Shown here: positions 48,868-56,821 of the stretch, in pieces | Layout: the number at the start of each line of letters is the position of its first letter | Numbering within the stretch: the first letter of the stretch is position 1 | Source: Aggregicoccus sp. 17bor-14 | GTDB taxonomy: Bacteria; Myxococcota; Myxococcia; Myxococcales; Myxococcaceae | Direction: 5' to 3' | DNA length: 64,000 nucleotides | Assembly (NCBI RefSeq): GCF_009659535.1 | Contig: NZ_VJZZ01000001.1 | Location: 1 to 64,000 of the forward strand | Notes under the pieces: model-generated | Databases searched by the model: none | What the model was told of the DNA's origin: nothing | What the model saw: the letters and a program-made list of their open reading frames with translations, nothing else | Position numbers and translations under genes: made by a program

Positions 48868-51294
48868 GTGAAGATTTCGCAGAAGTGGCTCGCAGACTAC
48901 GTCCAGCTCCCGGAGAGCACGGACGCGCTCGCCAAGAAGCTCACCGACGCCGGCCTGGAGATCGAGGGCCTGGAGCGCCCCGGTGCCGCGCTCGACGGCG
49001 TGCTGGTGGCGCAGATCAAGGAGTCGGTGCAGCACCCCAACGCCGACAAGCTCTCCGTCACCCAGGTGGACATCGGCGGCTCCGCGCTGCTGCAGGTGGT
49101 GTGCGGCGCGAAGAACTACAAGGTCGGGGACAAGGTCCCGCTGGCCACCGCCGGGACGAAGCTGCCCAACGGCGTGGAGATCAAGCAGGCGGCGCTGCGC
49201 GGGGTGGAGAGCTTCGGCATGCTCTGCTCGGCGAAGGAGCTCGCGCTCTCCGAGGAGAGCAGCGGCCTGCTCATCCTCCCGGCGCAGCTCAAACCCGGCA
49301 CCCCCATCGCCGAGGCGCTGGGCCTCGACGATGTGGTGCTCGAGGTGAACGTCACCCCGAACCGCCCGGACGCGCTCAGCCACCTGGGCGTGGCGCGCGA
49401 GGTGAGCGTGGTGACGGGCGCGCCGCTCAAGCTCCCGCAGCCGAGCTTCAAGGAGGGCGGCAAGCCCACCGCCGAGCAGGTGAAGGTGCGCATCGAGGAC
49501 GCCGAGCGCTGCCCGCGCTACGCGGCGCGCGTGGTCGAGGGCGTGAAGGTGGGCCCCTCGCCGCAGTGGATGCAGGAGCGGCTCAAGGCCTGCGGCGTGC
49601 GCGCGATCAACAACCTGGTGGACGTGACCAACTACGTCCTCCTCGAGTACGGCCAGCCGCTGCACGCCTTCGACCTCGCCAAGGTCGCCGGGCCGGAGAT
49701 CGTCGTGCGCCGCGCGAAGGCCGGCGAGACGCTCACCACCCTGGACGGCAAGGCGCGCACGCTGGACGCGGACGACCTGCTCATCTGCGACGCGAAGGGC
49801 CCCACGGCGCTCGCGGGCGTGATGGGCGGCGGCGACAGCGAGGTGAGCGCCGCCACCACGCGCGTGCTCATCGAGAGCGCGAACTTCCAGGCCTCCGGCG
49901 TGCGCCGCACGGCGAAGCGCCACGGACTGCACACCGAGGCGAGCCACCGCTTCGAGCGCGGCGCGGACCTGGACGCGGTGCCTCTCGCGCTCGAGCGCGC
50001 GGCCGCACTCATCGCCGAGCTGGGCGGGGGCACCGTCGCCCCGGGCCGGCTGGACGTGTACCCGAAGCCCTCGCCCGCGCGCCGCGTGACGCTGCGCTTC
50101 GCGCGCGTGGACGCGCTTTTGGGCACGCCCGTGGCCGAGCAGGAGTGCCGCCGCATCCTCGCCGCCCTCGGCTTCAAGGCCATGGAGGAGGGCAAGGGCC
50201 AGGTGACCTACGAGGTGCCGCGCGCGCGCGTGGACGTGGAGCGCGAGGAGGACCTCGTCGAGGAGATCGCCCGCGTCTTCGGCTTCGACCACATCCCGGC
50301 AAAGCTGCCGCGCGGGCTCGCCGAGCTCGCGCCCGAGCCCGCGCACTTCGACGCCGAGCGCCGCGTGCGCGCCGCGCTCTCCGGCCACGGCCTGGACGAG
50401 GTGGTGAACTACTCCTTCCTCGCGCCGCGCACGCTGCAGGTGCTCGGCGAGGCGCAGCCGCCGGTCGCGCTGGTGAACCCGCTCAGCGTGGAGCAGTCGG
50501 TGATGCGCACCACGCTGCTGGGCGGGCTGCTGGAGAACCTCTCGCGCAGCGTGCGCCACCAGGTGGAGCGCGTGGCGCTCTACGAGATGGGCCGCGTGTA
50601 CTTCCGCGACGCCGCGGGCGGGCAGGGTCAGCGCCCGGCCTCGCACGAGGTGCACCGGGTGGCGGGGCTCGTCTGGGGCCTGCGCGCCGGGCGCACCTGG
50701 ACGCAGAAGGACGCGCGCATGGACTTTTACGACGCGAAGGGCGCCGTGGAGGCCCTGCTGCAGGCGCTGCGCATCGCCGAAGGCGGGGAGGGGGGCGTCC
50801 GCTTCGTCCCCGTGGAGATGCCCGCCTACCACCCGCGCGCCTGCGCCACGGTGCTGCTGCCGGACGCGAGCCCCGCGGGCCTGGTGGGCGAGCTGCACCC
50901 GCGCGTGACGAAGGCGCTGGGGCTGCCGGAGGGCGTGTTCGCCTTCGAGCTGGACACGGCGCCGCTCTACAAGGCCGCCCAGCTGGTGCCCGCCTACCAC
51001 CCGCTGCCGCGCTTCCCCGCGGTGCTGCGCGACCTCGCCGTGGTGGTGCCGCTGGAGCTGCGCAACGAGGAGATCCGCCAGGTCATCCGCGAGGTGGGCG
51101 GGCCACTCGTGGAGGACGCGAGCATCTTCGACGTCTACACGGGCAAGCCCATCCCCGAGGGCCGCAAGAACGTGGCCTACGCCATCCGCTACCGCTCGGC
51201 CGAGCGCACGCTCACCGACGCGGAGGTCACCGAGGCGCACCAGCGGATCATCGCCGAGGTGAACCAGCGCCTCGGGGCCGCCCTGCGCGCCTGA
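48868..51294 (+). CDS. pheT: Phenylalanyl-tRNA synthetase beta subunit
   Basis: An 808-residue beta subunit in full-length form. Domains: tRNA-binding EMAP-like domain (about 40-150: GVLVAQIKESVQHPNADKL), B3/B4 editing domain (AINNLVDVTNYVLLEYGQPLHAFDL), B5 domain (VTLRFARVDALLGTPV), a pseudo-catalytic core (NYSFLAPRTLQVLGE, NPLSVEQSVMRTTLLGGLLENL) and the C-terminal FDX-ACB anticodon-binding domain (HPLPRFPAVLRDLAVVVPLE, GRKNVAYAIRYRSAERTLTDAEV). It starts at GTG; the first residues KISQKWLADYVQLP are those of the family. Follows pheS by 46 bases. Confidence 0.97.
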   Translation: MKISQKWLADYVQLPESTDALAKKLTDAGLEIEGLERPGAALDGVLVAQIKESVQHPNADKLSVTQVDIGGSALLQVVCGAKNYKVGDKVPLATAGTKLPNGVEIKQAALRGVESFGMLCSAKELALSEESSGLLILPAQLKPGTPIAEALGLDDVVLEVNVTPNRPDALSHLGVAREVSVVTGAPLKLPQPSFKEGGKPTAEQVKVRIEDAERCPRYAARVVEGVKVGPSPQWMQERLKACGVRAINNLVDVTNYVLLEYGQPLHAFDLAKVAGPEIVVRRAKAGETLTTLDGKARTLDADDLLICDAKGPTALAGVMGGGDSEVSAATTRVLIESANFQASGVRRTAKRHGLHTEASHRFERGADLDAVPLALERAAALIAELGGGTVAPGRLDVYPKPSPARRVTLRFARVDALLGTPVAEQECRRILAALGFKAMEEGKGQVTYEVPRARVDVEREEDLVEEIARVFGFDHIPAKLPRGLAELAPEPAHFDAERRVRAALSGHGLDEVVNYSFLAPRTLQVLGEAQPPVALVNPLSVEQSVMRTTLLGGLLENLSRSVRHQVERVALYEMGRVYFRDAAGGQGQRPASHEVHRVAGLVWGLRAGRTWTQKDARMDFYDAKGAVEALLQALRIAEGGEGGVRFVPVEMPAYHPRACATVLLPDASPAGLVGELHPRVTKALGLPEGVFAFELDTAPLYKAAQLVPAYHPLPRFPAVLRDLAVVVPLELRNEEIRQVIREVGGPLVEDASIFDVYTGKPIPEGRKNVAYAIRYRSAERTLTDAEVTEAHQRIIAEVNQRLGAALRA

Positions 51295-51301
51295 ATTCGT
51301 G

Positions 51302-51344
51302 AGTGAAACCGGAGGGTTGACACTCCTCCGGTTTCACTGTCAAT
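51302..51344 (+). promoter_or_regulatory. Inverted repeat and possible promoter before ihfA
   Basis: AGTGAAACCGGAGG (51302-51315) and CCTCCGGTTTCACT (51325-51338) form a perfect 14-bp inverted repeat just after the pheT stop. Its loop contains a perfect TTGACA (51317-51322), and TGTCAA (51338-51343) mirrors that hexamer. A -10 at the right distance is weak (GTCAAT). It could be a pheT terminator, an operator over an ihfA promoter, or both. No T-tract follows. Confidence 0.55.
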
Positions 51345-51378
51345 CTCGACGCTCCTCCGTACCTCCAGGGACTCAGGC

Positions 51379-51741
51379 ATGACCAAGGCGGACATCATCG
51401 AAGGCGTCTACGAGAAGGTGGGCTTCTCGAAGAAGGAGTCGGCGGAGATCGTCGAGCTCGTCTTCGACACCGTGAAGGAGACGCTCGAGCGCGGGGACAA
51501 GATCAAGATCTCCGGCTTCGGCAACTTCCAGGTGCGCCAGAAGAAGGCGCGCGTGGGGCGCAATCCGCAGACGGGCAAGGAGATCGAGATCTCGGCGCGC
51601 CGGGTGCTGACCTTCCGGCCGAGCCAGGTGCTCAAGAGCGCCCTCAACGGCGAGGCCCCGCCCGAGAACCACGCGGAGATCGACGCCCAGGAGGACGCCG
51701 CCGACCTCGATCCCGAGGGGATGGAGGGTGACGAGGAGTAA
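51379..51741 (+). CDS. ihfA: Integration host factor alpha subunit
   Basis: A 120-residue HU/IHF-family protein: MTKADIIEGVYEKVGFSKKESAEIVELVFDTVKETLERG, then GDKIKISGFGNFQVRQKKARVGRNPQTGKEIEI with the intercalating Pro in the beta arm, and SARRVLTFRPSQVLKSALN. Position after pheT is that of ihfA in E. coli. The last 25 residues form an acidic tail (ENHAEIDAQEDAADLDPEGMEGDEE) absent from E. coli IHF-alpha (99 residues). It bends DNA as a heterodimer with IHF-beta, which is not in this window. Confidence 0.93.
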   Translation: MTKADIIEGVYEKVGFSKKESAEIVELVFDTVKETLERGDKIKISGFGNFQVRQKKARVGRNPQTGKEIEISARRVLTFRPSQVLKSALNGEAPPENHAEIDAQEDAADLDPEGMEGDEE

Positions 51742-51767
51742 ATCGATTTCGGGCCGGTTTCTCTCCC

Positions 51768-51796
51768 TTGACGCGTCACGCGCCGGGAGGCATAAG
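51768..51796 (+). promoter_or_regulatory. Promoter of tRNA-Pro
   Basis: TTGACG (51768-51773), exactly 17 bases, then CATAAG (51791-51796): 5/6 and 4/6 matches to the sigma-70 consensus, followed by GGCGGCC (a possible discriminator). The tRNA begins 42 bases after the -10. Confidence 0.6.
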
Positions 51797-51836
51797 GGCG
51801 GCCCGTTTCGCAGTCGGAAACACGCAGTCAGCCGTA

Positions 51837-51914
<78 letters not shown>

Positions 51915-51919
51915 TCGAG

Positions 51920-51956
51920 GCCCCCGGAACCGCAAGGTTCCGGGGGCTTCGTCTTT
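51920..51956 (+). terminator. Intrinsic terminator of tRNA-Pro
   Basis: GCCCCCGGAACC (51920-51931), loop GCAA, GGTTCCGGGGGC (51936-51947), then TTCGTCTTT. A perfect 12-bp stem closed by a GNRA tetraloop. Confidence 0.92.
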
Positions 51957-51962
51957 GCGGGC

Positions 51963-54149
51963 TCAAACGGAAGGCTGGAGCGGGTCCCTCGGCTGCACCG
52001 GGGCCGTCACCCGGCGACGCGGCAGCAGCACGCTGAAGGTGGCGCCCTCGCCCGGTGTGCTGGTCACGCGCAGCGTTCCGCCCAGCATCTCGATGCTCTT
52101 CCGCGCGAGCCACAGCCCCAGGCCCAGGCCGCCATAGTGGCGCGAGTCCACCGCCCGCTCGAAGCGCTCGAAGATGCGCTCCTGATCGTGCGCCGCGATA
52201 CCAATCCCCTGGTCGGTGACCTGCAGGCTCACCCAGTCGCTGGAGCCCTCGAGCCGAACCGTGAGCGGGCTGCCTGCGCCGAACTTGATTGCGTTGGAGA
52301 GCAGGCTGCACACGATCTGCACGAGGTGGCGGCGATCGCTCTCGCCCGTGAGAGGGCCTCCGTCCTCGAAGCGCAGCTCCGACCCGGCGCGGACCGCGGC
52401 CTCGCGGTGATCGTCGAGCTGCTCCTGCACCACCTCACGGAAGTCGAGCGGCTCGATGCGGGCGGGGAGCTGTCCCTGCTCCAGCTGGGAGACGTCCAGC
52501 AGCTGCGCGGTCAGCTCCTCGAAGCGCCGCATCGGGCGCAGGGCTGCGGCCGCCAGGCTCAACAGCCGCGCCGGATCCGGCCCGGGCCCCGAGGCCAGGC
52601 GCACCAGCTGCTGGAGCTGCATCTTCATGGCGGTGACGGGCGTCTTCATCTCGTGCGCCGCGACCTGGAGGAAGTCCTCGCGCAGGTGCAGCGCCCGCTC
52701 GGCGTCCTGGCGCGCCCGGCTCTCCTCCACCAACAGCCTGCTGCGCTCGGCCTCCGCGAGCCTCCGCAGCGTCACGTCTCGGAAGCTCCAGACCCGCCCG
52801 ACGATCGCCTCGCCCATGCGCTGGGGGCGCGAGAAGCGCTCGAAGACGCGGCCGTCCATGAGCAGCACCTCGTCCTCGCTCTCGAGCTCCGGGTGCGCAT
52901 AGAGGTACTCCACGCGCGCGGTGAAGGAAGCGGGAGAGGCGAGCTGGTCGCGCACGTAGTCGAGCGCGCGCTGATCGTCGCCGCTCTCCAGGATGTCCCC
53001 CGGGATGCGCCACAGCTCCTTGAAGCGGTGGTTGGTGGCAATGATGCGTCCCTCGCGGTCCACCACCAGGAGACCGTCTGCGGTGGACTCCAGCGACGAG
53101 TGCAGGAGTGAGAGATAGCGCGCGAGCTCTCCCGTGCGCTCGGCCACCCGCGCCTCGAGCCCCCGCCGCTCGGACTCGAGGTCGCTCTGCAGCTGCAGCC
53201 GCTCCTCGAACGCGGCGGCAAAGCCCAGCACCACCGTGGCGAGCACCGCGAGCCGCGCGTGGAGCTCCGTGAAGATCTGCCCGAAGCCGCCCTCGGGGGC
53301 CGGGGCGGACAGGGCGCCTCCCACCAGCACCACCGCCCAGAGCGTGTTGCTGAGGGCCGCCCCGCGCGCCCCGAAGCGCAGCGTGGCCCAGAGCATCAGC
53401 GGCGCCAGCGGGTAGGCGAGGGGGATGGGGGTGGCTCGCTCCCGGGTGAAGCCCAGGCACATCGCGCCTGCGAGGACGAAGCCCATCGCCGTGAGCGCGA
53501 TCTCGCGGTGAGACCGGTCCGGACGTCCCGCGGGGCGCTCGCGCAGGGCGAGCACCAGCGGCGCGACCACCAGGCTCCCCGTGCTGTTGGCGACGAACCA
53601 CAGCCACAGCTCGCGCGGGAAGGCCAGTGCGCCGGAGCCCACGCGCCCGGGCCACCCCGCGGCCTGGGTCGCGAGCGCGGCCATGGCGGGGTACACGATG
53701 CCCGCCAAGAGGGCGAAGACGAGCACCCCCTGGACGCTGCGCGGCCAGCGCCGCGTCCCCGTCACCCGGACCACGAGCCATGCACCGGCCAGCGTCGAGA
53801 GTGCGCGGGCCGTGCCCGTCAGCAGGGCGAAGGCAAAGTTGGGCGGCGCGGCTCCCGTAGGGCCCGTCGGCATGAGCCCGCTCCACCCCGAGAGGAGCGA
53901 GCCGAGCAGGACGCCGGGCCAGCGGCTGTTGCCCCGCACGAGCAGCACTGCGAGCGAGTAGCCCGCGGCGGGCCAGAAGAGGATGACCCGCCTGTCGAGC
54001 CGGAGCTTGTCACCCACCCACGCGAGCAGCACGTAGCCGCCTGCAATCGCCAGGTTCTCGGCGAGCGCGGCTGCGCGGGTGCGAGCGTCCCGTGTCGCCC
54101 CGGCGGCGTACTGCTGCGTGAGCGTGTGGCTCTGCAGGCGCTCCGCCAT
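51963..54149 (-). CDS. MASE1-PAS hybrid-free sensor histidine kinase
   Basis: A 728-residue membrane histidine kinase. Residues about 25-315 form a MASE1-type integral sensor (eight or more helices: VILFWPAAGYSLAVLLVRG, RELWLWFVANSTGSLVVAPLVLALRER). A coiled linker with VAERTGELARYLSLL precedes a PAS domain (about 355-470: LESTADGLLVVDREGRIIATNHRFKELW). Then come HisKA with the phospho-acceptor in VAAHEMKTPVTAM (H499) and HATPase_c (SLLSNAIKFGAG, VTDQGIGIAAHD, HYGGLGLGLWLARKSIEML). No receiver domain and no adjacent regulator gene are present, so its partner is elsewhere. The start at 54149 has GGAGCGAG before the ATG. It lies 174 bases downstream of opgH on the same strand, possibly part of that envelope operon. 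Confidence 0.9.
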   Translation of the reverse strand: MAERLQSHTLTQQYAAGATRDARTRAAALAENLAIAGGYVLLAWVGDKLRLDRRVILFWPAAGYSLAVLLVRGNSRWPGVLLGSLLSGWSGLMPTGPTGAAPPNFAFALLTGTARALSTLAGAWLVVRVTGTRRWPRSVQGVLVFALLAGIVYPAMAALATQAAGWPGRVGSGALAFPRELWLWFVANSTGSLVVAPLVLALRERPAGRPDRSHREIALTAMGFVLAGAMCLGFTRERATPIPLAYPLAPLMLWATLRFGARGAALSNTLWAVVLVGGALSAPAPEGGFGQIFTELHARLAVLATVVLGFAAAFEERLQLQSDLESERRGLEARVAERTGELARYLSLLHSSLESTADGLLVVDREGRIIATNHRFKELWRIPGDILESGDDQRALDYVRDQLASPASFTARVEYLYAHPELESEDEVLLMDGRVFERFSRPQRMGEAIVGRVWSFRDVTLRRLAEAERSRLLVEESRARQDAERALHLREDFLQVAAHEMKTPVTAMKMQLQQLVRLASGPGPDPARLLSLAAAALRPMRRFEELTAQLLDVSQLEQGQLPARIEPLDFREVVQEQLDDHREAAVRAGSELRFEDGGPLTGESDRRHLVQIVCSLLSNAIKFGAGSPLTVRLEGSSDWVSLQVTDQGIGIAAHDQERIFERFERAVDSRHYGGLGLGLWLARKSIEMLGGTLRVTSTPGEGATFSVLLPRRRVTAPVQPRDPLQPSV

Positions 54150-54323
54150 CTCGCTCCACCCCTGGCCCAGGCACGTCCAGTGCGTACGATAGGCATGCAC
54201 CCTGCGGGCATCGACGGCTCCCTGCTGCGCCTCCCACCTGCGGAGCACAGAAGCGCCGGAGCGCCTGCTCACCCATTCCGACGAGGAACGTGGGACCGCC
54301 GCATGCCGCTTCGCACCTCGCTG

Positions 54324-56363
54324 CTAGCGCGTGGCCGCGCGGAGGGGCTGAGCCAACGCCGCATCGCGGAGCGTCGCCGCATCCTGGAGCAGTGCCTTGC
54401 GCTCCGCGGCCGACAGCGCCTCGCGCTCACCGGCGTGCAGCTTGCGGCGCGCGGACGCGAGGAGCAGCGAGGTGGGCTCGGAAGGGGCGGGGTGCTGCAC
54501 GAGGAGCGCGAGATGCACGGCGTGGGCGCGCGGGTCCTCGAGCACGTGGGCCAGCGCATCCTGCACGGGCGCAGGCATTGAGCGCGCCGTGAGCGCCTGC
54601 GCACGCGCGAGCACGGCAGGCGCCTCGGTCTCCTCGGGAATGAGGAAGAGGCCGAACCTCGCCGCGAGCCGCCCCAGGGTGGCTCGCGCGGTCCACACGC
54701 ACAGCGGAATGGAGAGCAGCAACCCTCCGACCACCGGCAGGGCCCAGAGCAAGAGGCGCGTGGAGATGGCGGCCGTGGCGGCTCCGAGCGCGAGCCCCAG
54801 CAGCGTGTGCACGCCATGCCGCCGCGCCGCCTCACGCCAGGTGAGCGACGCATCGTCGCGCTGCTGGCTCGACCAGGACACGCGGTAGCCGAGCAGCGTG
54901 CCGAGCACGAAGTGGGACTGGAACACCATCATCGCCGGGGCGAGCAACGTCGAGACGAGCGTCTCCAGCACGGCGCTCAGCGCGAGCCTCACCCGTCCGC
55001 CCATCTGGCGCGCCTGTGCGGAGTCCGAGAGCGCGAGCAGCAGGCCGAGGAGCCGCGGGACCAGCAGCAGCGCCATCGACACGGCCCACAGCCGCATCGC
55101 GGCCTGCGTGTCGAAGGAGGGCCAGACGGGAAAGAGGGTGCGCTGCGCGAGGAAGTAGCTCGGCTCGACGAAGCGGTCGTGCAGCGCGGTCGCCAGGCCC
55201 GTGAGCAGCAGCAGCGCCCAGAGAGGCGATGCCGCGTAGGACATCACGCCCATCAGGAAGTGCAGCCGGCTCGACGGGTGGAGATCTGCCGCCATGACCA
55301 GCCCGAGGTGCTGCAGGTTTCCCTGGCACCAGCGCCGGTCGCGCTGCGCGTAGGCGAGGAGGTTCGGAGGGGGCTGCTCGTAGCTGCCGCCCAGCTCCGG
55401 TACCAGCCACACCGTGTACCCGGCGCGCCGCATGAGGGCGGCCTCGACGAAGTCGTGGCTGAGGATGTGGCCGCCGAAGGGCTCGCGGCCCGGCAGCACT
55501 GGCAGCCCGCAGTGCTGCATGAAGGCCTCCACGCGGATGATCGCGTTGTGGCCCCAGTAGTTGCTCTCGCCCAGCTGCCACGCGGCGGCGCCCGCGGCGA
55601 CGACGGGCCCGTAGAGCCGACCCGCGAACTGCTGCAGCCTCGCGTAGAGCGTCGTGCGCCCCACGCACTGCGGGGGCGCCTGGATGATGCCGACGCGCGG
55701 GTTGAGCGCCATCAGCTGCGCCATCTTCACCAGCGTGTCGCCCGCCATGAGGCTGTCGGCGTCCAGCACCACCATGAAGTCGTAGCGCCGGCCCCAGCGC
55801 TCGCAGAACTCGGCGAGGTTGCCCGCCTTCTTCGCGCGGTTGTCGAGGCGGCGCCGGTAGAAGATGCGCCCCTGGCCCTCCACGTCCTGGCACAGCTGCG
55901 CCCAGGCGAGCTCCTCGGCCACCCAGGCCTCGGCGCTCGTGGAGTCGCTCAGCACGAAGAAGTCGAAGGCCTCGAGCTGTCCCGTCTCACGCAGGGACTC
56001 GTAGACGGCCTGCACGTTCGCGAAGACCGCCGCGGCGTCTTCGTTGTGCACCGGCATCACCACTGCGGTGCGGTGGCGCAGCGGCGGATTCCGCTGCGCC
56101 GCGTCCGGCCAGAGCAGGCCGGGGACCCGGCTGCTCAGCGTGAGGTGGAGGAAGCCCGCCAGCGCGGACCAGAAGGAGAGGGCGATCCACCCGAAGCAGA
56201 GCGCGAACACCGCGACGAGCAGCAGCTCGAGCACCGTGGTGCCCTTCACGCTCATCAGCCGGTACATCTCGCGGGTGCCGAGCACGCAGGTGAGCAGCGC
56301 GAGGCCGAGCACCGCCACGCGCCGCAGCCCGGCGGTCTCGGGAGAGAAGGAGTGCGGAGGCAT
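54324..56363 (-). CDS. opgH: Glucan biosynthesis glucosyltransferase OpgH (MdoH)
   Basis: A 679-residue GT2-family inner-membrane glucosyltransferase making the beta-1,2-linked backbone of osmoregulated periplasmic glucans. After two helices comes the catalytic domain: TAVVMPVHNEDAAAVFANVQA, VVLDADSLMAG (DxD), LGESNYWGHNAIIRVEAF, ILSHDFVEAALMRRAGY and QRDRRWCQGN (the Q/RxxRW motif); six or more helices and the FLIPEETEAPAV tail follow. Similarity to E. coli OpgH is clear throughout, but the E. coli N-terminal cytoplasmic domain of about 140 residues is absent. The start overlaps the preceding small gene by one base (TGATG). Confidence 0.95.
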   Translation of the reverse strand: MPPHSFSPETAGLRRVAVLGLALLTCVLGTREMYRLMSVKGTTVLELLLVAVFALCFGWIALSFWSALAGFLHLTLSSRVPGLLWPDAAQRNPPLRHRTAVVMPVHNEDAAAVFANVQAVYESLRETGQLEAFDFFVLSDSTSAEAWVAEELAWAQLCQDVEGQGRIFYRRRLDNRAKKAGNLAEFCERWGRRYDFMVVLDADSLMAGDTLVKMAQLMALNPRVGIIQAPPQCVGRTTLYARLQQFAGRLYGPVVAAGAAAWQLGESNYWGHNAIIRVEAFMQHCGLPVLPGREPFGGHILSHDFVEAALMRRAGYTVWLVPELGGSYEQPPPNLLAYAQRDRRWCQGNLQHLGLVMAADLHPSSRLHFLMGVMSYAASPLWALLLLTGLATALHDRFVEPSYFLAQRTLFPVWPSFDTQAAMRLWAVSMALLLVPRLLGLLLALSDSAQARQMGGRVRLALSAVLETLVSTLLAPAMMVFQSHFVLGTLLGYRVSWSSQQRDDASLTWREAARRHGVHTLLGLALGAATAAISTRLLLWALPVVGGLLLSIPLCVWTARATLGRLAARFGLFLIPEETEAPAVLARAQALTARSMPAPVQDALAHVLEDPRAHAVHLALLVQHPAPSEPTSLLLASARRKLHAGEREALSAAERKALLQDAATLRDAALAQPLRAATR

Positions 56364-56821
56364 CAGCGGATGACGGACAGGTCAGGCTCGCTCGCGCGCC
56401 AGCAGCGGCGCAGCAGCGCCACCAGGGGGTTGAGCACGAGCTGCTGCTCGGGCATCGCGCCCGGGGCCTCGGCGGGCGTGGGAAGGGGGAGCGCGGCGCG
56501 CAGCGCACGCAGCTGCGTGCAGGAGAGGGCCGCGGCCGGAGCGAGGAGCACCGCGGCGCCGTGGGCCGGGAGGCCACTCAGGACGAAAGCCGCGCGGCCG
56601 CGCGCCAGCACTGCGTCGCTTCCGGCGGCGAGATCCAGGGCCTCGGCGAGCCAGGCCTCCACCTGCCGCTGCGCCTGCGCGAGCGGAGCGGTGCCGGCCG
56701 CGCAGGCCACCCCGGCGGCGAGCTGCGCGAGGTCCGCCTCGGACTCGAAGCCGAAGCTGCGAAAGAAGGCGTCCAGCGCGGCGCGGTCGGCCACGTCGGA
56801 AGGGGAGGGCTGCGACGTCAC
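56363..56821 (-). CDS. Small protein between opgG and opgH
   Basis: A 152-residue, mostly helical, Ala/Leu-rich soluble protein (DRAALDAFFRSFGFESEADLAQLAAGV, QAQRQVEAWLAEALDLAAGSDAVLARGRAAFVLSG). No signal peptide and no known family recognised. It starts at GTG overlapping the opgG stop (GTGA) and ends one base into opgH, so it is translationally coupled to both. E. coli OpgH has an N-terminal cytoplasmic region of similar size that is missing from the OpgH here; this protein may be that region as a separate gene, but I see no convincing sequence similarity to prove it. Confidence 0.72.
   Translation of the reverse strand: MTSQPSPSDVADRAALDAFFRSFGFESEADLAQLAAGVACAAGTAPLAQAQRQVEAWLAEALDLAAGSDAVLARGRAAFVLSGLPAHGAAVLLAPAAALSCTQLRALRAALPLPTPAEAPGAMPEQQLVLNPLVALLRRCWRASEPDLSVIR

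Noticed and set aside
48885-51302. A second 805-codon plus-strand frame inside pheT
   Set aside because: Overlaps pheT in another frame with Arg/Gly/Ala bias; PheT motifs are all in the annotated frame.
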